From NCBI RefSeq assembly GCF_000966285.1, contig NZ_KQ031391.1:124001-188000 (forward strand): 64,000 nt of DNA. The letters are read 5' to 3'. This DNA is from Pseudofrankia sp. DC12. Lineage in GTDB: Bacteria; Actinomycetota; Actinomycetes; Frankiales; Frankiaceae. This document shows, piece after piece, positions 17,304 to 25,559 of the stretch. Under the pieces are notes generated by a model. That model saw only the letters and a list, made by a program, of their open reading frames with translations. It was not told where the DNA came from and did not search any database. The translations under genes and the position numbers were made by a program. Every line of letters begins with the position of its first letter. The stretch's first letter is position 1.

Positions 17304-18134
17304 ATGAATGCCTTGGACGACTGGGTCCACGCCAGGCGCGACACTCTGACCTGGCTGGACTGCGACCGATACGTGTGGTCGGTGTTCGCCGGCGCGCCCG
17401 ATCGCTGGTATGACGAGCCGGCCACGCTAGTCGCGGCCGCCGCGCAGGCACAGCGGTTACTGCGGTCCGATGTGTACAGCGTCAACGTCACAGGTCCGTT
17501 CTCCCGCCACCTCGCTGCTGCTCGGGACGCTGCCGAGGTGTGCGCGGCGCTAAAGCTGGCCGAACCGCGCCGGGTGCTGGCCGAGACCCTCGACGCGGCG
17601 CTTCACCAGCTTGGTGAGCGTGCCGTCATCGTGCTCGACTGCCCGTCCCCGCGCGGGCTCCTAGGGCCCAGCGCGGAGGCCGGTTTCGACGAACTCGATG
17701 ACGTCGCGGCGGGACTGCTCGAGGTGATCCGCGCTGTGGCCGATCGGCCGATCGGTGGGTTGCAGGTCACCTGCGACACCGTCTCGGGGCCCGACGCCGA
17801 CGAAGTGGATGTCTGGTCGAGCCTGCTGGCCGCAGCCGGGCATTACGGCTGGATCACCGCAGTCCGGTTGGACGGCGTCACCAGCCCTGACCAGGTCGAC
17901 ACCGCGACGCCCGGCGATCTGCTGCTCCTTTCCCGCGTAGCGGCCGATGCGCTGCCCGATGATCCCCGCTACGGCGGGGGACTCCCGCCTGCCCTGTGGG
18001 CCGACACGGCCGAAGCCGCCCGGCTCGCCGAGGCGGCAGCCAAGCGGCGGTTCCGGTTCGGGGAGATCCCGGCCGACGCCCCGCCGGAGACGGTTGTCGC
18101 CCGAATCGTGGCGCTCGGTGAAGCCGCGTGGTGA
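17304..18134 (+). CDS. Conserved protein in the position of ApcE
   Basis: A 276-residue soluble protein (~29 kDa) that I do not recognise by motif. It starts MNALDDWVHARRDTLTWLDC after GGCGGGAGAAT and is rich in Ala/Asp, with an alternating strand-helix pattern (AVIVLDCPSPRGLL, IGGLQVTCDTVSG, WITAVRLDGVTSPDQV) suggesting an alpha/beta fold. It directly follows the hydantoinase B-type gene. In the acetophenone carboxylase operon a fifth subunit of ~34 kDa, ApcE, holds the same place and binds the core only loosely. I infer a similar role from position and size alone. A TIM-barrel-like accessory enzyme is the other option. Confidence 0.5.
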   Translation: MNALDDWVHARRDTLTWLDCDRYVWSVFAGAPDRWYDEPATLVAAAAQAQRLLRSDVYSVNVTGPFSRHLAAARDAAEVCAALKLAEPRRVLAETLDAALHQLGERAVIVLDCPSPRGLLGPSAEAGFDELDDVAAGLLEVIRAVADRPIGGLQVTCDTVSGPDADEVDVWSSLLAAAGHYGWITAVRLDGVTSPDQVDTATPGDLLLLSRVAADALPDDPRYGGGLPPALWADTAEAARLAEAAAKRRFRFGEIPADAPPETVVARIVALGEAAW

Positions 18135-18196
18135 CGGTGAACGCCAGTTCCGTGACCGTTCTCCGGCCCGCCTGACCAAGACAGGAAGGACGCCAA

Positions 18197-19762
18197 ATGC
18201 GGGTCATCGACTTCTTCGACAGGGGCGCGCAGCACAACGGCGACCGTCTCTTCATCGTCTCCGACGAGGGCAACGTGACCTATGCCGAGGCTGATCGGCA
18301 TTCGCGGCGGCTCGCCGCCGGGCTGTACGCGCGGGGCTTCTCTCCAGGCGACGGGGTCGGCGTGCTGGCCCCGAACGTCGGCGAGGCCTTACTGGGGATG
18401 CTCGGCCTCTGGCGGGCCGGCGGCGTCTGGGCACCGCTCAACCACCTCAACGCGCTGAGCGCGACGATCGACTTCATGAATGAGGTGAAGTTGCAGTGGC
18501 TGCTGCTGCATTCACTCTTCGCCGCCGAAGTGAACGAGATCCGCGCGCACGTGCCCACCCTCAAGTACATCATCTGCCTTGACAAGCCGTTCGACGGCGC
18601 CGAGTCGATGGCCGACGTCCTCGCCGCCGGCGACGGCGTGGACATACCGGACTGGAGCGACCCGTTCGGCGCACCGACCGCGGTGTGCGCTACCTGGCCC
18701 ACGGGCGGGACGACGGGCAGGTCCAAGGCAGTCGTCTGGACCAACGACGTGTTCGCGAGCCTCATCGAACTGTGCACGCGGCATTGGCCGGTGTGTGAGC
18801 ACCCGGTGAACCTTATGGTGGCGCCGATCACGCACGCGGCCGGCGTCATGGCGGTCATCCTGGCGGCCCAGGGCACAACGGTGGTCATCCGCCCAGGTTT
18901 CGATGCGGAGGACGCCCTGGACCGCATCGAGCGTGACGGCGTCACGCACGTGTTTCTTCCGCCGACGGCGTACTACCGCATGCTGGAGGGTCAGAAGGCG
19001 CGACCCCGCGACACCTCTAAGCTGAAGATGCTGCTGATCGCCGCCGCGCCGGTCTCGCCGGACAAGTTCAGCGAAGGCGTCACGGCGTTCGGTCCGTGCG
19101 TCGCGCAGTGCTGGGGGCAGGCCGAGGCGCCGATGCTGCTCACCTACCTCTCGCCTGAGCAGGTCGCCGCCGCCGTCGCGGGCGACCACTCGGAGCGGCT
19201 CGCGTCGTGCGGGCATCCGACGTTCTCCTGTCAGGTGGAGGTGATGGATGAGCAGGGCAGCCTTCTGCCGCGCGGCGAGCGGGGTGAGCTGGTAGTCCGT
19301 GGCCGCCTGGTCACGTCCGGCTACTTCAATCGTCCGGATGACACTGCGGCGATCCGAACGTTCGGCTGGCACCACACCGGCGACGTCGGCTACCTCGACG
19401 AGGACGACTTCGTCTACATCGTCGACCGTAAAAAGGAAATGATTATCACCGGCGGGTTCAACGTCTTTCCCGCAGAGGTGGAGTCGGCCGTTCTGGCACT
19501 GCCCGAGGTCCGTGAATGCGCCGTCATCGGCATTCCGGATGAGAACTGGGGCGAGGCGGTATGTGCGTTGGTGGTCCCGGTCGAACCGGGGTGGGCCGAC
19601 GCCGACCACATCATCTCGGCGAGCAAGGCTGCGCTCGGCTCAGTAAAAGCGCCAAAGGTCGTACACTTTGTCGACTCGCTCCCGGCGACGCCGGTCGGAA
19701 AGATCGACAAGAAGGTCCTTCGCGCGAGGTACTGGAAGGGCAGGACGAGGTCTGTCAACTAA
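18197..19762 (+). CDS. AMP-forming acyl-CoA ligase, probably for the beta-keto acid product
   Basis: A 521-residue member of the ANL superfamily. It has the phosphate-binding loop PTGGTTGRSKAVVW (~175-188), HHTGDVGYLDEDDFVYIVDR, KEMIITGGFNVFPAEVE and the catalytic lysine segment PATPVGKIDKKVLR near the C terminus. It would convert an acid plus CoA and ATP to acyl-CoA, AMP and PPi. Its place after the carboxylase genes parallels benzoylacetate-CoA ligase after acetophenone carboxylase, or acetoacetyl-CoA synthetase after acetone carboxylase. At 521 residues it is much shorter than the AcsA-type acetoacetyl-CoA synthetases (~650). Start ATG 18197, after ACAGGAAGGACGCC. Confidence 0.85.
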   Translation: MRVIDFFDRGAQHNGDRLFIVSDEGNVTYAEADRHSRRLAAGLYARGFSPGDGVGVLAPNVGEALLGMLGLWRAGGVWAPLNHLNALSATIDFMNEVKLQWLLLHSLFAAEVNEIRAHVPTLKYIICLDKPFDGAESMADVLAAGDGVDIPDWSDPFGAPTAVCATWPTGGTTGRSKAVVWTNDVFASLIELCTRHWPVCEHPVNLMVAPITHAAGVMAVILAAQGTTVVIRPGFDAEDALDRIERDGVTHVFLPPTAYYRMLEGQKARPRDTSKLKMLLIAAAPVSPDKFSEGVTAFGPCVAQCWGQAEAPMLLTYLSPEQVAAAVAGDHSERLASCGHPTFSCQVEVMDEQGSLLPRGERGELVVRGRLVTSGYFNRPDDTAAIRTFGWHHTGDVGYLDEDDFVYIVDRKKEMIITGGFNVFPAEVESAVLALPEVRECAVIGIPDENWGEAVCALVVPVEPGWADADHIISASKAALGSVKAPKVVHFVDSLPATPVGKIDKKVLRARYWKGRTRSVN

Positions 19763-19897
19763 CGCTCGCCGAGGCCGCGTCCGCCGTGCCATCGGCGTTC
19801 CGCCTGCCCGACGTCGCAGATAGTCAGGCCGGCCAACTCGCGGACCGCCGCGCCTCATGCACGACGCCGGCGGAGACCACCAGCAGAGGCGGTGGAC

Positions 19898-19973
19898 CCA
19901 CCCCATTTTGGCTACCGGCCACCCGAAAGAGTGGTGCGGCCACGCCTTCCAGCGACTATCTTTGTGTTTCCAG
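19898..19973 (+). promoter_or_regulatory. Promoter/operator of the dehydrogenase pair, shared with the carboxylase operon
   Basis: CCACCCC (19898-19904), 21 bp to CCACCCG (19919-19925), then AAAGAGTGGTGCGGCCACG (19926-19944) and TATCTTTGTGTTTCCAG (19957-19973). This repeats the element at 8352-8426 in the same order: 20 of the 26 bases from the second CCACCC to CCAC are the same. It is the only supported feature in the 418-bp gap 19763-20180. About 205 bp separates it from the next start, which leaves room for a long untranslated leader. Confidence 0.6.
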
Positions 19974-20180
19974 CAATCAATTGTCGTGGTCGTGCTTCTC
20001 GATATCCGGATAGTAAGTGGGCAGGCCGAGATGAGCCGGGCCGGAGCCATGTCGTCGGCCTGTTCGTCGTTCTGGTCTGATATTCACCGAGCCGGCCGAA
20101 CCCACCAGCGTGGTACATGTCGGGAAGGCTATTCTGTGAAGGCGCTCATGTACTCGTGAGCGACGCAAGGGAGGATGACG

Positions 20181-21047
20181 GTGGCAGTAGGGCTACGCAG
20201 GGTGGGTGTGGTCGGATGCGGTCTGATGGGCGCCGGGATTGCCGAGGTCTGCGCCCGCGCCGGGTTAGACGTGTTGGTGTGGGAGATGAACGACGCCGCC
20301 GCCCGGGCGGGCCGAGCACGGATCACAGTATCGCTGGACCGGGGCCTACACAGCGGGAAGCTCACCGAGCAGGACCGGGCCGCCGCGTTGGCGCGGCTCA
20401 GCTTCACCACCGACCTGACCGACTTCGCCGACCGGCAGTTCGTGGTCGAGGCCATCGCGGAGAGCGAGCAGGTCAAGATCGAGATGTTCCACGCGCTCGA
20501 CAAGGTGGTCGACGACGACGGGGCCGTCTTCGCGTCGAACACATCCTCCATTCCGATCATGAAGCTGGGTATGGCGACGGCACGGCCGGAGCAGGTGATC
20601 GGCGTCCACTTCTTCAATCCAGTGCCGGTGCTCAGACTGGTCGAGTTCGTGCCGTCCCTACTGACCGGCGAGGCGACACAGCGCCGAGCCGAGGAGCTCG
20701 TGACCGGGCAGCTGGGTAAGCAAGTGATCCGCTCGCAGGACCGGGCCGGTTTCGTGGTCAACGCATTGCTCATACCCTTTCTGCTGTCCGCGATCCGGAT
20801 GCTGGAGTCCGGGTTCGCCTCTTCGGACGACATTGACAATGGGATGGTTCTGGGCTGCGCGCACCCACTGGGACCGCTGCGCCTCGCTGACCTCATCGGC
20901 CTGGACACCCTCAAGGCCATTGCAGAGTCAATGTACACCGAGTTCAAACAACCGCACTACTCCCCGCCGCCGCTGCTGCTGCGCATGGTCGATGCCGGTC
21001 TGCTAGGGAAGAAGAACGGCCGCGGTTTCCACACCTACGCTTTGTGA
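20181..21047 (+). CDS. 3-hydroxyacyl-CoA (3-hydroxybutyryl-CoA) dehydrogenase
   Basis: A 288-residue single-domain HAD of the FadB2/Hbd type. It has the NAD fold VGVVGCGLMGAGIAEVCARA, the NTSS segment, and VIGVHFFNPVPVLRLVE with the catalytic His, followed by the Glu partner in the C-terminal domain. GTG 20181 is the better start because AAGGGAGG precedes it by 6 bp; ATG 20175 would overlap that site. It interconverts 3-hydroxyacyl-CoA and 3-ketoacyl-CoA. With the ligase upstream it would act on acetoacetyl-CoA or a longer beta-ketoacyl-CoA. It is followed 24 bp later by an acyl-CoA dehydrogenase and shares its promoter element with the carboxylase operon. Confidence 0.88.
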   Translation: MAVGLRRVGVVGCGLMGAGIAEVCARAGLDVLVWEMNDAAARAGRARITVSLDRGLHSGKLTEQDRAAALARLSFTTDLTDFADRQFVVEAIAESEQVKIEMFHALDKVVDDDGAVFASNTSSIPIMKLGMATARPEQVIGVHFFNPVPVLRLVEFVPSLLTGEATQRRAEELVTGQLGKQVIRSQDRAGFVVNALLIPFLLSAIRMLESGFASSDDIDNGMVLGCAHPLGPLRLADLIGLDTLKAIAESMYTEFKQPHYSPPPLLLRMVDAGLLGKKNGRGFHTYAL

Positions 21048-21071
21048 TCCTCACCGAAAGTCCCTGCGACC

Positions 21072-22253
21072 GTGAAGGCGTCCGCCATTGTGAACCCCAG
21101 TTTTGATCTGTACCGGCTCACCGAGGAACACACCGCGCTACGCCAAGCGGTCCGTACGCTCGCCGACAAGGAGATCGCGCCGCACGCCGCCGACGTCGAC
21201 GAGCAGGCGCGCTATCCCCGCGAGGCGCACGAGACACTGGTCCGCACCGGCTTCGCCGCCATGCACATCCCGGAGACCTACGGGGGACAGGGCGCGGACT
21301 CGGTGGCCACCTGCGTCCTCATCGAGGAGGTCGCGCGCGCCTGCGCCTCGTCGTCACTGATCCCGGCGGTGAATAAGCTGGCAACCATGCCGATCCTGCT
21401 GTCCGGGTCGGAGAGCCTGAAACGGCTGGTCCTACCCTCGATCGCCGCCGGCGAGGCGATCGCATCGTACGCGCTGTCCGAGCGGGAGGCCGGTTCGGAC
21501 AGCGCGGCCATGCGCACCCGTGCCCGTCTCGACGGCGACCACTGGATCCTCAACGGCACCAAGACGTGGATCACGAACGCCGGTGAGTCCACCTGGTACA
21601 CGGTCATGGCGGTCACCGACCCCGATGCGCCGAAGCGCGCGGACGGCATCTCCGCGTTCGTGGTGCACCGTGACGACCCCGGCTTCGAGGTTGGGTCCAA
21701 AGAGCGCAAGCTTGGGATCAAGGGCTCTCCTACCCGGGAGATCCATTTCACCGAATGCACCATTCCCGCGGAACGGATCATCGGTGAGCCCGGGAGCGGG
21801 CTACGCACCGCGCTGGCCACGCTCGACCACACCCGGCCCACCATCGGCGCACAGGCCCTGGGCATTGCCCAAGGGGCTCTGGACGCCACCGTCGACTATG
21901 TCAAGGAGCGCCGGCAGTTCGGGCGTCCGCTGGCCGACAACCAGGCCGTCCAGTTCATGCTCGCCGACATGGCCATGAAGATCGAAGCGGCCCGGCACCT
22001 GGTCTACGCGTCGGCCGCGAGGGCCGAACGAGGCGAACCCGGCCTCAGCTTCATCTCCGCGGCCGCGAAGTGCTTCGCCTCCGACGTGGCGATGCAGGTC
22101 ACCACCGACGCCGTCCAGCTGTTCGGCGGGGCCGGCTACACCCGCGACTTCTCCGTGGAACGAATGATGCGCGACGCCAAAATCACCCAGATCTACGAAG
22201 GCACCAACCAGATCCAGCGAATAGTCATGTCCCGGGCGCTGTTACGCGGTTAG
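21072..22253 (+). CDS. Acyl-CoA dehydrogenase, FadE25-like
   Basis: A 393-residue FAD enzyme very similar to mycobacterial FadE25: NPSFDLYRLTEEH at the start, PETYGGQGADS, ALSEREAGSDSAAMRTRA, WITNAGESTWYTVMAVTDPD, KERKLGIKGSPTREIHF and LDHTRPTIGAQALGIAQGAL. The terminal QIYEGTNQIQRIVMSRALLR carries the catalytic Glu. The family oxidises short or branched acyl-CoAs and passes electrons to ETF. Start GTG 21072 is weakly supported; GTG 21090 (just before NPSFDLY) is equally possible and closer to family length. It probably works with the 3-hydroxyacyl-CoA dehydrogenase in beta-oxidation. Confidence 0.88.
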   Translation: MKASAIVNPSFDLYRLTEEHTALRQAVRTLADKEIAPHAADVDEQARYPREAHETLVRTGFAAMHIPETYGGQGADSVATCVLIEEVARACASSSLIPAVNKLATMPILLSGSESLKRLVLPSIAAGEAIASYALSEREAGSDSAAMRTRARLDGDHWILNGTKTWITNAGESTWYTVMAVTDPDAPKRADGISAFVVHRDDPGFEVGSKERKLGIKGSPTREIHFTECTIPAERIIGEPGSGLRTALATLDHTRPTIGAQALGIAQGALDATVDYVKERRQFGRPLADNQAVQFMLADMAMKIEAARHLVYASAARAERGEPGLSFISAAAKCFASDVAMQVTTDAVQLFGGAGYTRDFSVERMMRDAKITQIYEGTNQIQRIVMSRALLRG

Positions 22254-22520
22254 CCGTGCCGCCCGCGGAGGTCGCGACGAGGCGAGCCGGAGGATGGCTG
22301 AGGTCGTCGCCGGCAAGCGCCGCGCGGCCTACCGCAGCGCACCGCCGAACTCGAACCTCCCAACAGCCGATCATTCCCCTCCCCTGACGGACCACCTCGC
22401 CCGGTAACCGCGACCTAAGCCCCGGGGCGCGGGCCATACCGGGCGGGGTGGTTCTCCTGCGAGCAGCGGGATCCTCGGCGACACGGATCGGGTGCGAAGC
22501 ACCAGGACAGGAGCCTTCAG

Positions 22521-22643
22521 ATGGGCAGGATCGCGCAGACCGACGGGCTCACCGACGTACAGGCCGAAATCCTGGCCGCGGTGCGCACGTTCGTGGACAA
22601 GGAGATCATTCCGTACGCGGGCGAACTCGAGCGCGCCGACTAG
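22521..22643 (+). pseudogene. Acyl-CoA dehydrogenase N-terminal stub, ended by TAG and IS remains
   Basis: ATG 22521, after ACAGGAGCC, encodes MGRIAQTDGLTDVQAEILAA and VRTFVDKEIIPYAGELERAD, a typical acyl-CoA dehydrogenase N terminus. TAG then stands where the family has Glu (D-E-Y: GAC GAG TAC versus GAC TAG TAC here). Similarity ends within 15 bases, at the edge of an IS701-type remnant. This is a second dehydrogenase that the catabolic block has lost. The 267-bp gap 22254-22520 shows nothing else. Confidence 0.75.
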
Positions 22644-22665
22644 TACGGCAGCCGCGCTTTTGTGA

Positions 22666-23355
22666 TCAGTTGAGTTGGTGGTTGCGGCGTCGGTAGTGGC
22701 TGGCTTTGGCGTTGGCCTGGTGGCGGCGTCGCCACGTGGACCAGCGCAGGACGTGGTCGAGTGCCGCGGCCGGCAGGGCGAGGGTCGCGAGGAACAGGCG
22801 GCGGGTCTCGTTCACGGTCAGGGGTATCAGGCCGTCGTGGTCGTTGTGCTGGTCGCGCTGGTCGGCGGCGGTGACAGTCAGGAAGGCGTGGGCGAGCATC
22901 GCGAGGATGGTCCAGCGGTGCCAGCTGGTCCAGGTGCGGACCTGGTGCTGGTCGAGGGCGGCGAGTTCCTTGGAGGTCTGGATCGTCTCCTCGACGGTCC
23001 AGCGCCGGCCGGCGACCCGGACCAGGGCGCGCAGCGGGACCGGCCGGGGCGCGTGGGCGCGGTAGAAGGCGTACTCGCCGGTGGTCTGGTTGCGGCGGAT
23101 GAGCAGCCAGTGCCGGCCGGGCAGGTCGCCATCCGTGGTGTCGACCAGGGCCCAGTCGTAGAACCGGTGGCCCTTGGAACCGGCGCCGGCGGAGATCTGC
23201 TGCCAGGCGCGGTCGGGCAGGCGGACGGCGAGCTCGACGGCCGTGCGGGCGCCGATGCCGGTGACGATCTGGTGGTTGCTGGCGACGGTGAGGACGTAGC
23301 CGACCTGGCGGCGGGCGAGTTCGCGGCGCAGGGTCGGGTCGTTTCCGTAGACCTC
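22666..23355 (-). pseudogene. IS701/IS4-type transposase, 3' part
   Basis: A continuous minus-strand frame lacks a start. It reads AHEVYGNDPTLRRELARRQV, GYVLTVASNHQIVTGIG, RLPDRAWQQISAGAGSKG, FYDWALVDTT, HWLLIRRN, GRRWTVEETIQTSKELAALD, TSWHRWTILAMLAHAFL and LDHVLRWSTWRRRHQ. This is the catalytic C-terminal half of an IS701-family transposase. The 5' half is gone because a group II intron-like sequence begins at 23356 on the opposite strand. Confidence 0.75.
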
Positions 23356-23449
23356 GTGTGCGCCATGAGGCGCCTGTTTGTGAACCCGGCGAAGGCCGGG
23401 AGGAACTCGAAGGGAGGTTCCTCGGCCCGATGGCTTACCTAGATCCGAA
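23356..23449 (+). other. 5' fragment of a second group II intron (continues at 25095 to ~25130)
   Basis: GTGTGCGCCATGAGGCGCC starts at 23356 with the group II consensus GUGYG and a GCGCC/GGCGC hairpin. GTGAACCCGGCGAAGGCCGG and GAACTCGAAGGGAGG follow. The sequence resumes after the IS66 element at 25095 with AGGTGAAGGGGACGTTAGC and GGCGGAATCAAGCGGT, the style of intron domain I. The first intron shares the GAACTCGAAGGGAG segment. It is cut at ~25130 by an IS30 remnant, so no RT or domain V remains. It lies antisense in the IS701-type transposase gene. Confidence 0.5.
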
Positions 23450-25086
23450 GTAACTAGTCAGGCCTCCTGATCTTTTGCTGTTGTCGCAGGTCGGGTCGTT
23501 TTGGTGACGATCGGTGTGGGCGCGGGGTGGGTGCGGTGGGTGACCGTCTCGTAGGTTGATCGTGTGTCTTCCGTCGATCAGCCCGCGCCGTCGTATGACG
23601 AGCTCGCGGTGCTGGTCGTGGCGCAGGCCGCGCAGGTCGCCGGGTTGCGGGCCGCGTTGGAGAAGGCGCACGCCGAGATCGAGGCGTTGCGGGCCCAGGT
23701 GGCGACGAGCTCGCGGAACTCCTCGAAGCCGCCGAGCTCGGACGGGCTGGGGAAGCCGGACCCGAAGTCGCGGCGTGCGCGGACCGGCCGAAGCCGGGGG
23801 GGTCAGGAAGGGCATGAGGGGTCGACGCTGAGGCTGGCCGCGGACCCCGGCCGGGTCGTGACCCATGAGCCGGCGGTGGTGTCGGGGCTGCGGGGACGGG
23901 CTGGTGCTGGCGGCGGTCACCTCGGTCGAGCGGCGCCAGGTCGTGGACCTGCCGGAACCGGTCCCGCTGGTCGTCGAGCACCGGTTGGTCGAGCGGGAGT
24001 GCGCCTGCTGCGGGACCCGGAACCCGGGCGGCGGCACCGCGCGGGGCGGACGCCCGGTCCAGTACGGCCCGCGGGTCGAGGCGCGACGGTCCCCTCTATC
24101 TCTATGGCGCGGCCAGTTCCTGGCGCGCGGACCGGGCCGCGCCGCGATGGCCGAACTGTTCGGCACGCCGCTGTCGGCGGGCACGGTCGCCGCCGATGCT
24201 CGCCCGCGCCCGCGGCCCGCCTGGCCAAGGAGTTCCTCCCCGAGGGTCCGCGACGAGATCGCGGCGGCGCCGGTCGCCGGGTTCGACGAGACCGGGCTGC
24301 GCGTCGCCGGGAAGCTGCACTGGGTGCACTGCGCCCGCACCGAGAAGTACACCCTGCTCGTCTGCCACCTCCGCCGCGGCGGCGTCGAGGGGATGGCCTA
24401 CCTGGGCGTGCTGCCCGGGCTACACCGGGGTCGCGGTGCACGACTGCTGGTCGCCGTATGACACCTACGTCCAGACGGATCCACCCGCTCTGCTGGTGCC
24501 CACGTGGCGCGGGAGTTGACCGCGGTCGCAGACACGTCGCCGCCCGACGGCTGGTGCTGGGGCGACGCAGGCCGGCGAGGCGCTCGTCGACCTCGAGCGC
24601 TCGCCGCCGACCGCCCGCGCCGCGGGCGCCCCGCCCTCGCTCCCGAAGCGACCGCCGAGCCGCTGCGCCGGCTGCGCCCACGCCGTCCAGATCGGGATCA
24701 GCCAGACCCCAGGCCCGCTCGACGAGCTGATGCGTAAGCACAACGCCCTGGCCCGCCGCCTCGCCGACCCGCGCGGAGGCCGACTACCTGCGCTTCCTGA
24801 AAACCTGGCCATCCCACCAGACAACAACGGGCCGGAGCGGCGACATCAGAATGGTCAAGCTGAGACAGAAGGTCTCCCGGGCCTGCCTGCGCTCCCTCAA
24901 CCGGCGCCCGCCAGTTCTGCGCACTGCGCAGCTACCTCTCGACCACCGCCAACACGGCCTCGCCATGCTCGACGCGCCTCGTCCAACTCGCCGAGGGCCG
25001 CCCCTGGCTGCCCACCAACACCCAAGCCCCCACCGCCACCGCGTGACAACCAGTAACCGTCAGCCAAGAAACACCTGACTAGTTAC
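23450..25086. mobile_element. IS66-type element with perfect 8-bp target duplication
   Basis: GTAACTAGTCAGG at 23450-23462 is repeated inverted at 25074-25086. GATCCGAA directly flanks both ends (23442-23449 and 25087-25094). An 8-bp duplication is characteristic of IS66. Length 1637 bp. It inserted into the group II intron fragment. The perfect duplication shows a clean insertion, although the transposase inside has since decayed. Confidence 0.85.
23564..25060 (+). pseudogene. IS66-family transposase, several frameshifts
   Basis: From GTG 23564 the frame gives the IS66 N terminus with a leucine-zipper-like part (QAAQVAGLRAALEKAHAEIE) and SSRNSSKPPSSDGLGKP. The frame changes near 23880 to CRGCGDGLVLAAVTSVERRQ, the zinc-binding part CACCGT, and DEIAAAPVAGFDETGLRVAG with LHWVHCARTEKYTLL. 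It changes again to VAVHDCWSPYDTY (24430) and then HVARELTAVAD and LDELMRKHNALARRLADP. At least four frame changes and lost segments make it non-functional. Confidence 0.8.
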
Positions 25087-25123
25087 GATCCGAAAGGTGA
25101 AGGGGACGTTAGCATGGGCGGAA

Positions 25124-25520
25124 TCAAGCGGTCATGGCGACACATGACTTTCCAGCAGCTCGGTAAAGACCTCCGAGCGGCGTCGCCCATTTGAGCGTCT
25201 GCCGTGGCCGCCCATTCAGCTGCGTGGCCACCATATCAAGTTCTTCCTGCGTGTGCAAGGACAGGTCTGTGCCCTTCGGGAAGTACTGGCGCAGCAACCC
25301 GTTGGTGTTCTCGTTCGAGCCGCGCTGCCACGGTGAGTGCGGGTCGCAGAAATACACGGGAATACCGGTGCGGAACGGTGAAATCGGCGTGCCGGGCCAT
25401 CTCCTTTCCCTGGTCCCAGGTCACCGAGTTCCGCATGAACTCGGGCAGGGTCTCCATCTTCTTGCCCAGCAGGTAGGCGACCTTGTCGGCGTGTAACTGG
25501 TCAGGTCCGTCATGTTCCCG
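25124..25520 (-). pseudogene. IS30-family transposase, C-terminal fragment
   Basis: Minus-strand pieces read [40 protein letters not shown], then in another frame [33 protein letters not shown] and [11 protein letters not shown]. This is the end of the IS30 DDE domain with its conserved NGRPR-x-L-x-W tail. One frame change lies near 25365. Both sides are cut, by the intron fragment on one side and by the IS5-type element on the other. Confidence 0.75.
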
Positions 25521-25559
25521 CGTGATTTGTTAATGAGTTGGCATCTCCTGGCGTGTAAT

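Noticed and set aside
22675-23442. A 255-residue + strand protein
   Set aside because: It is the antisense frame of the IS701-type transposase remnant, with Gly/Arg-biased composition. Many long frames opposite real genes in this window were rejected for the same reason (for example those opposite hutU, recD2 and the lyase).
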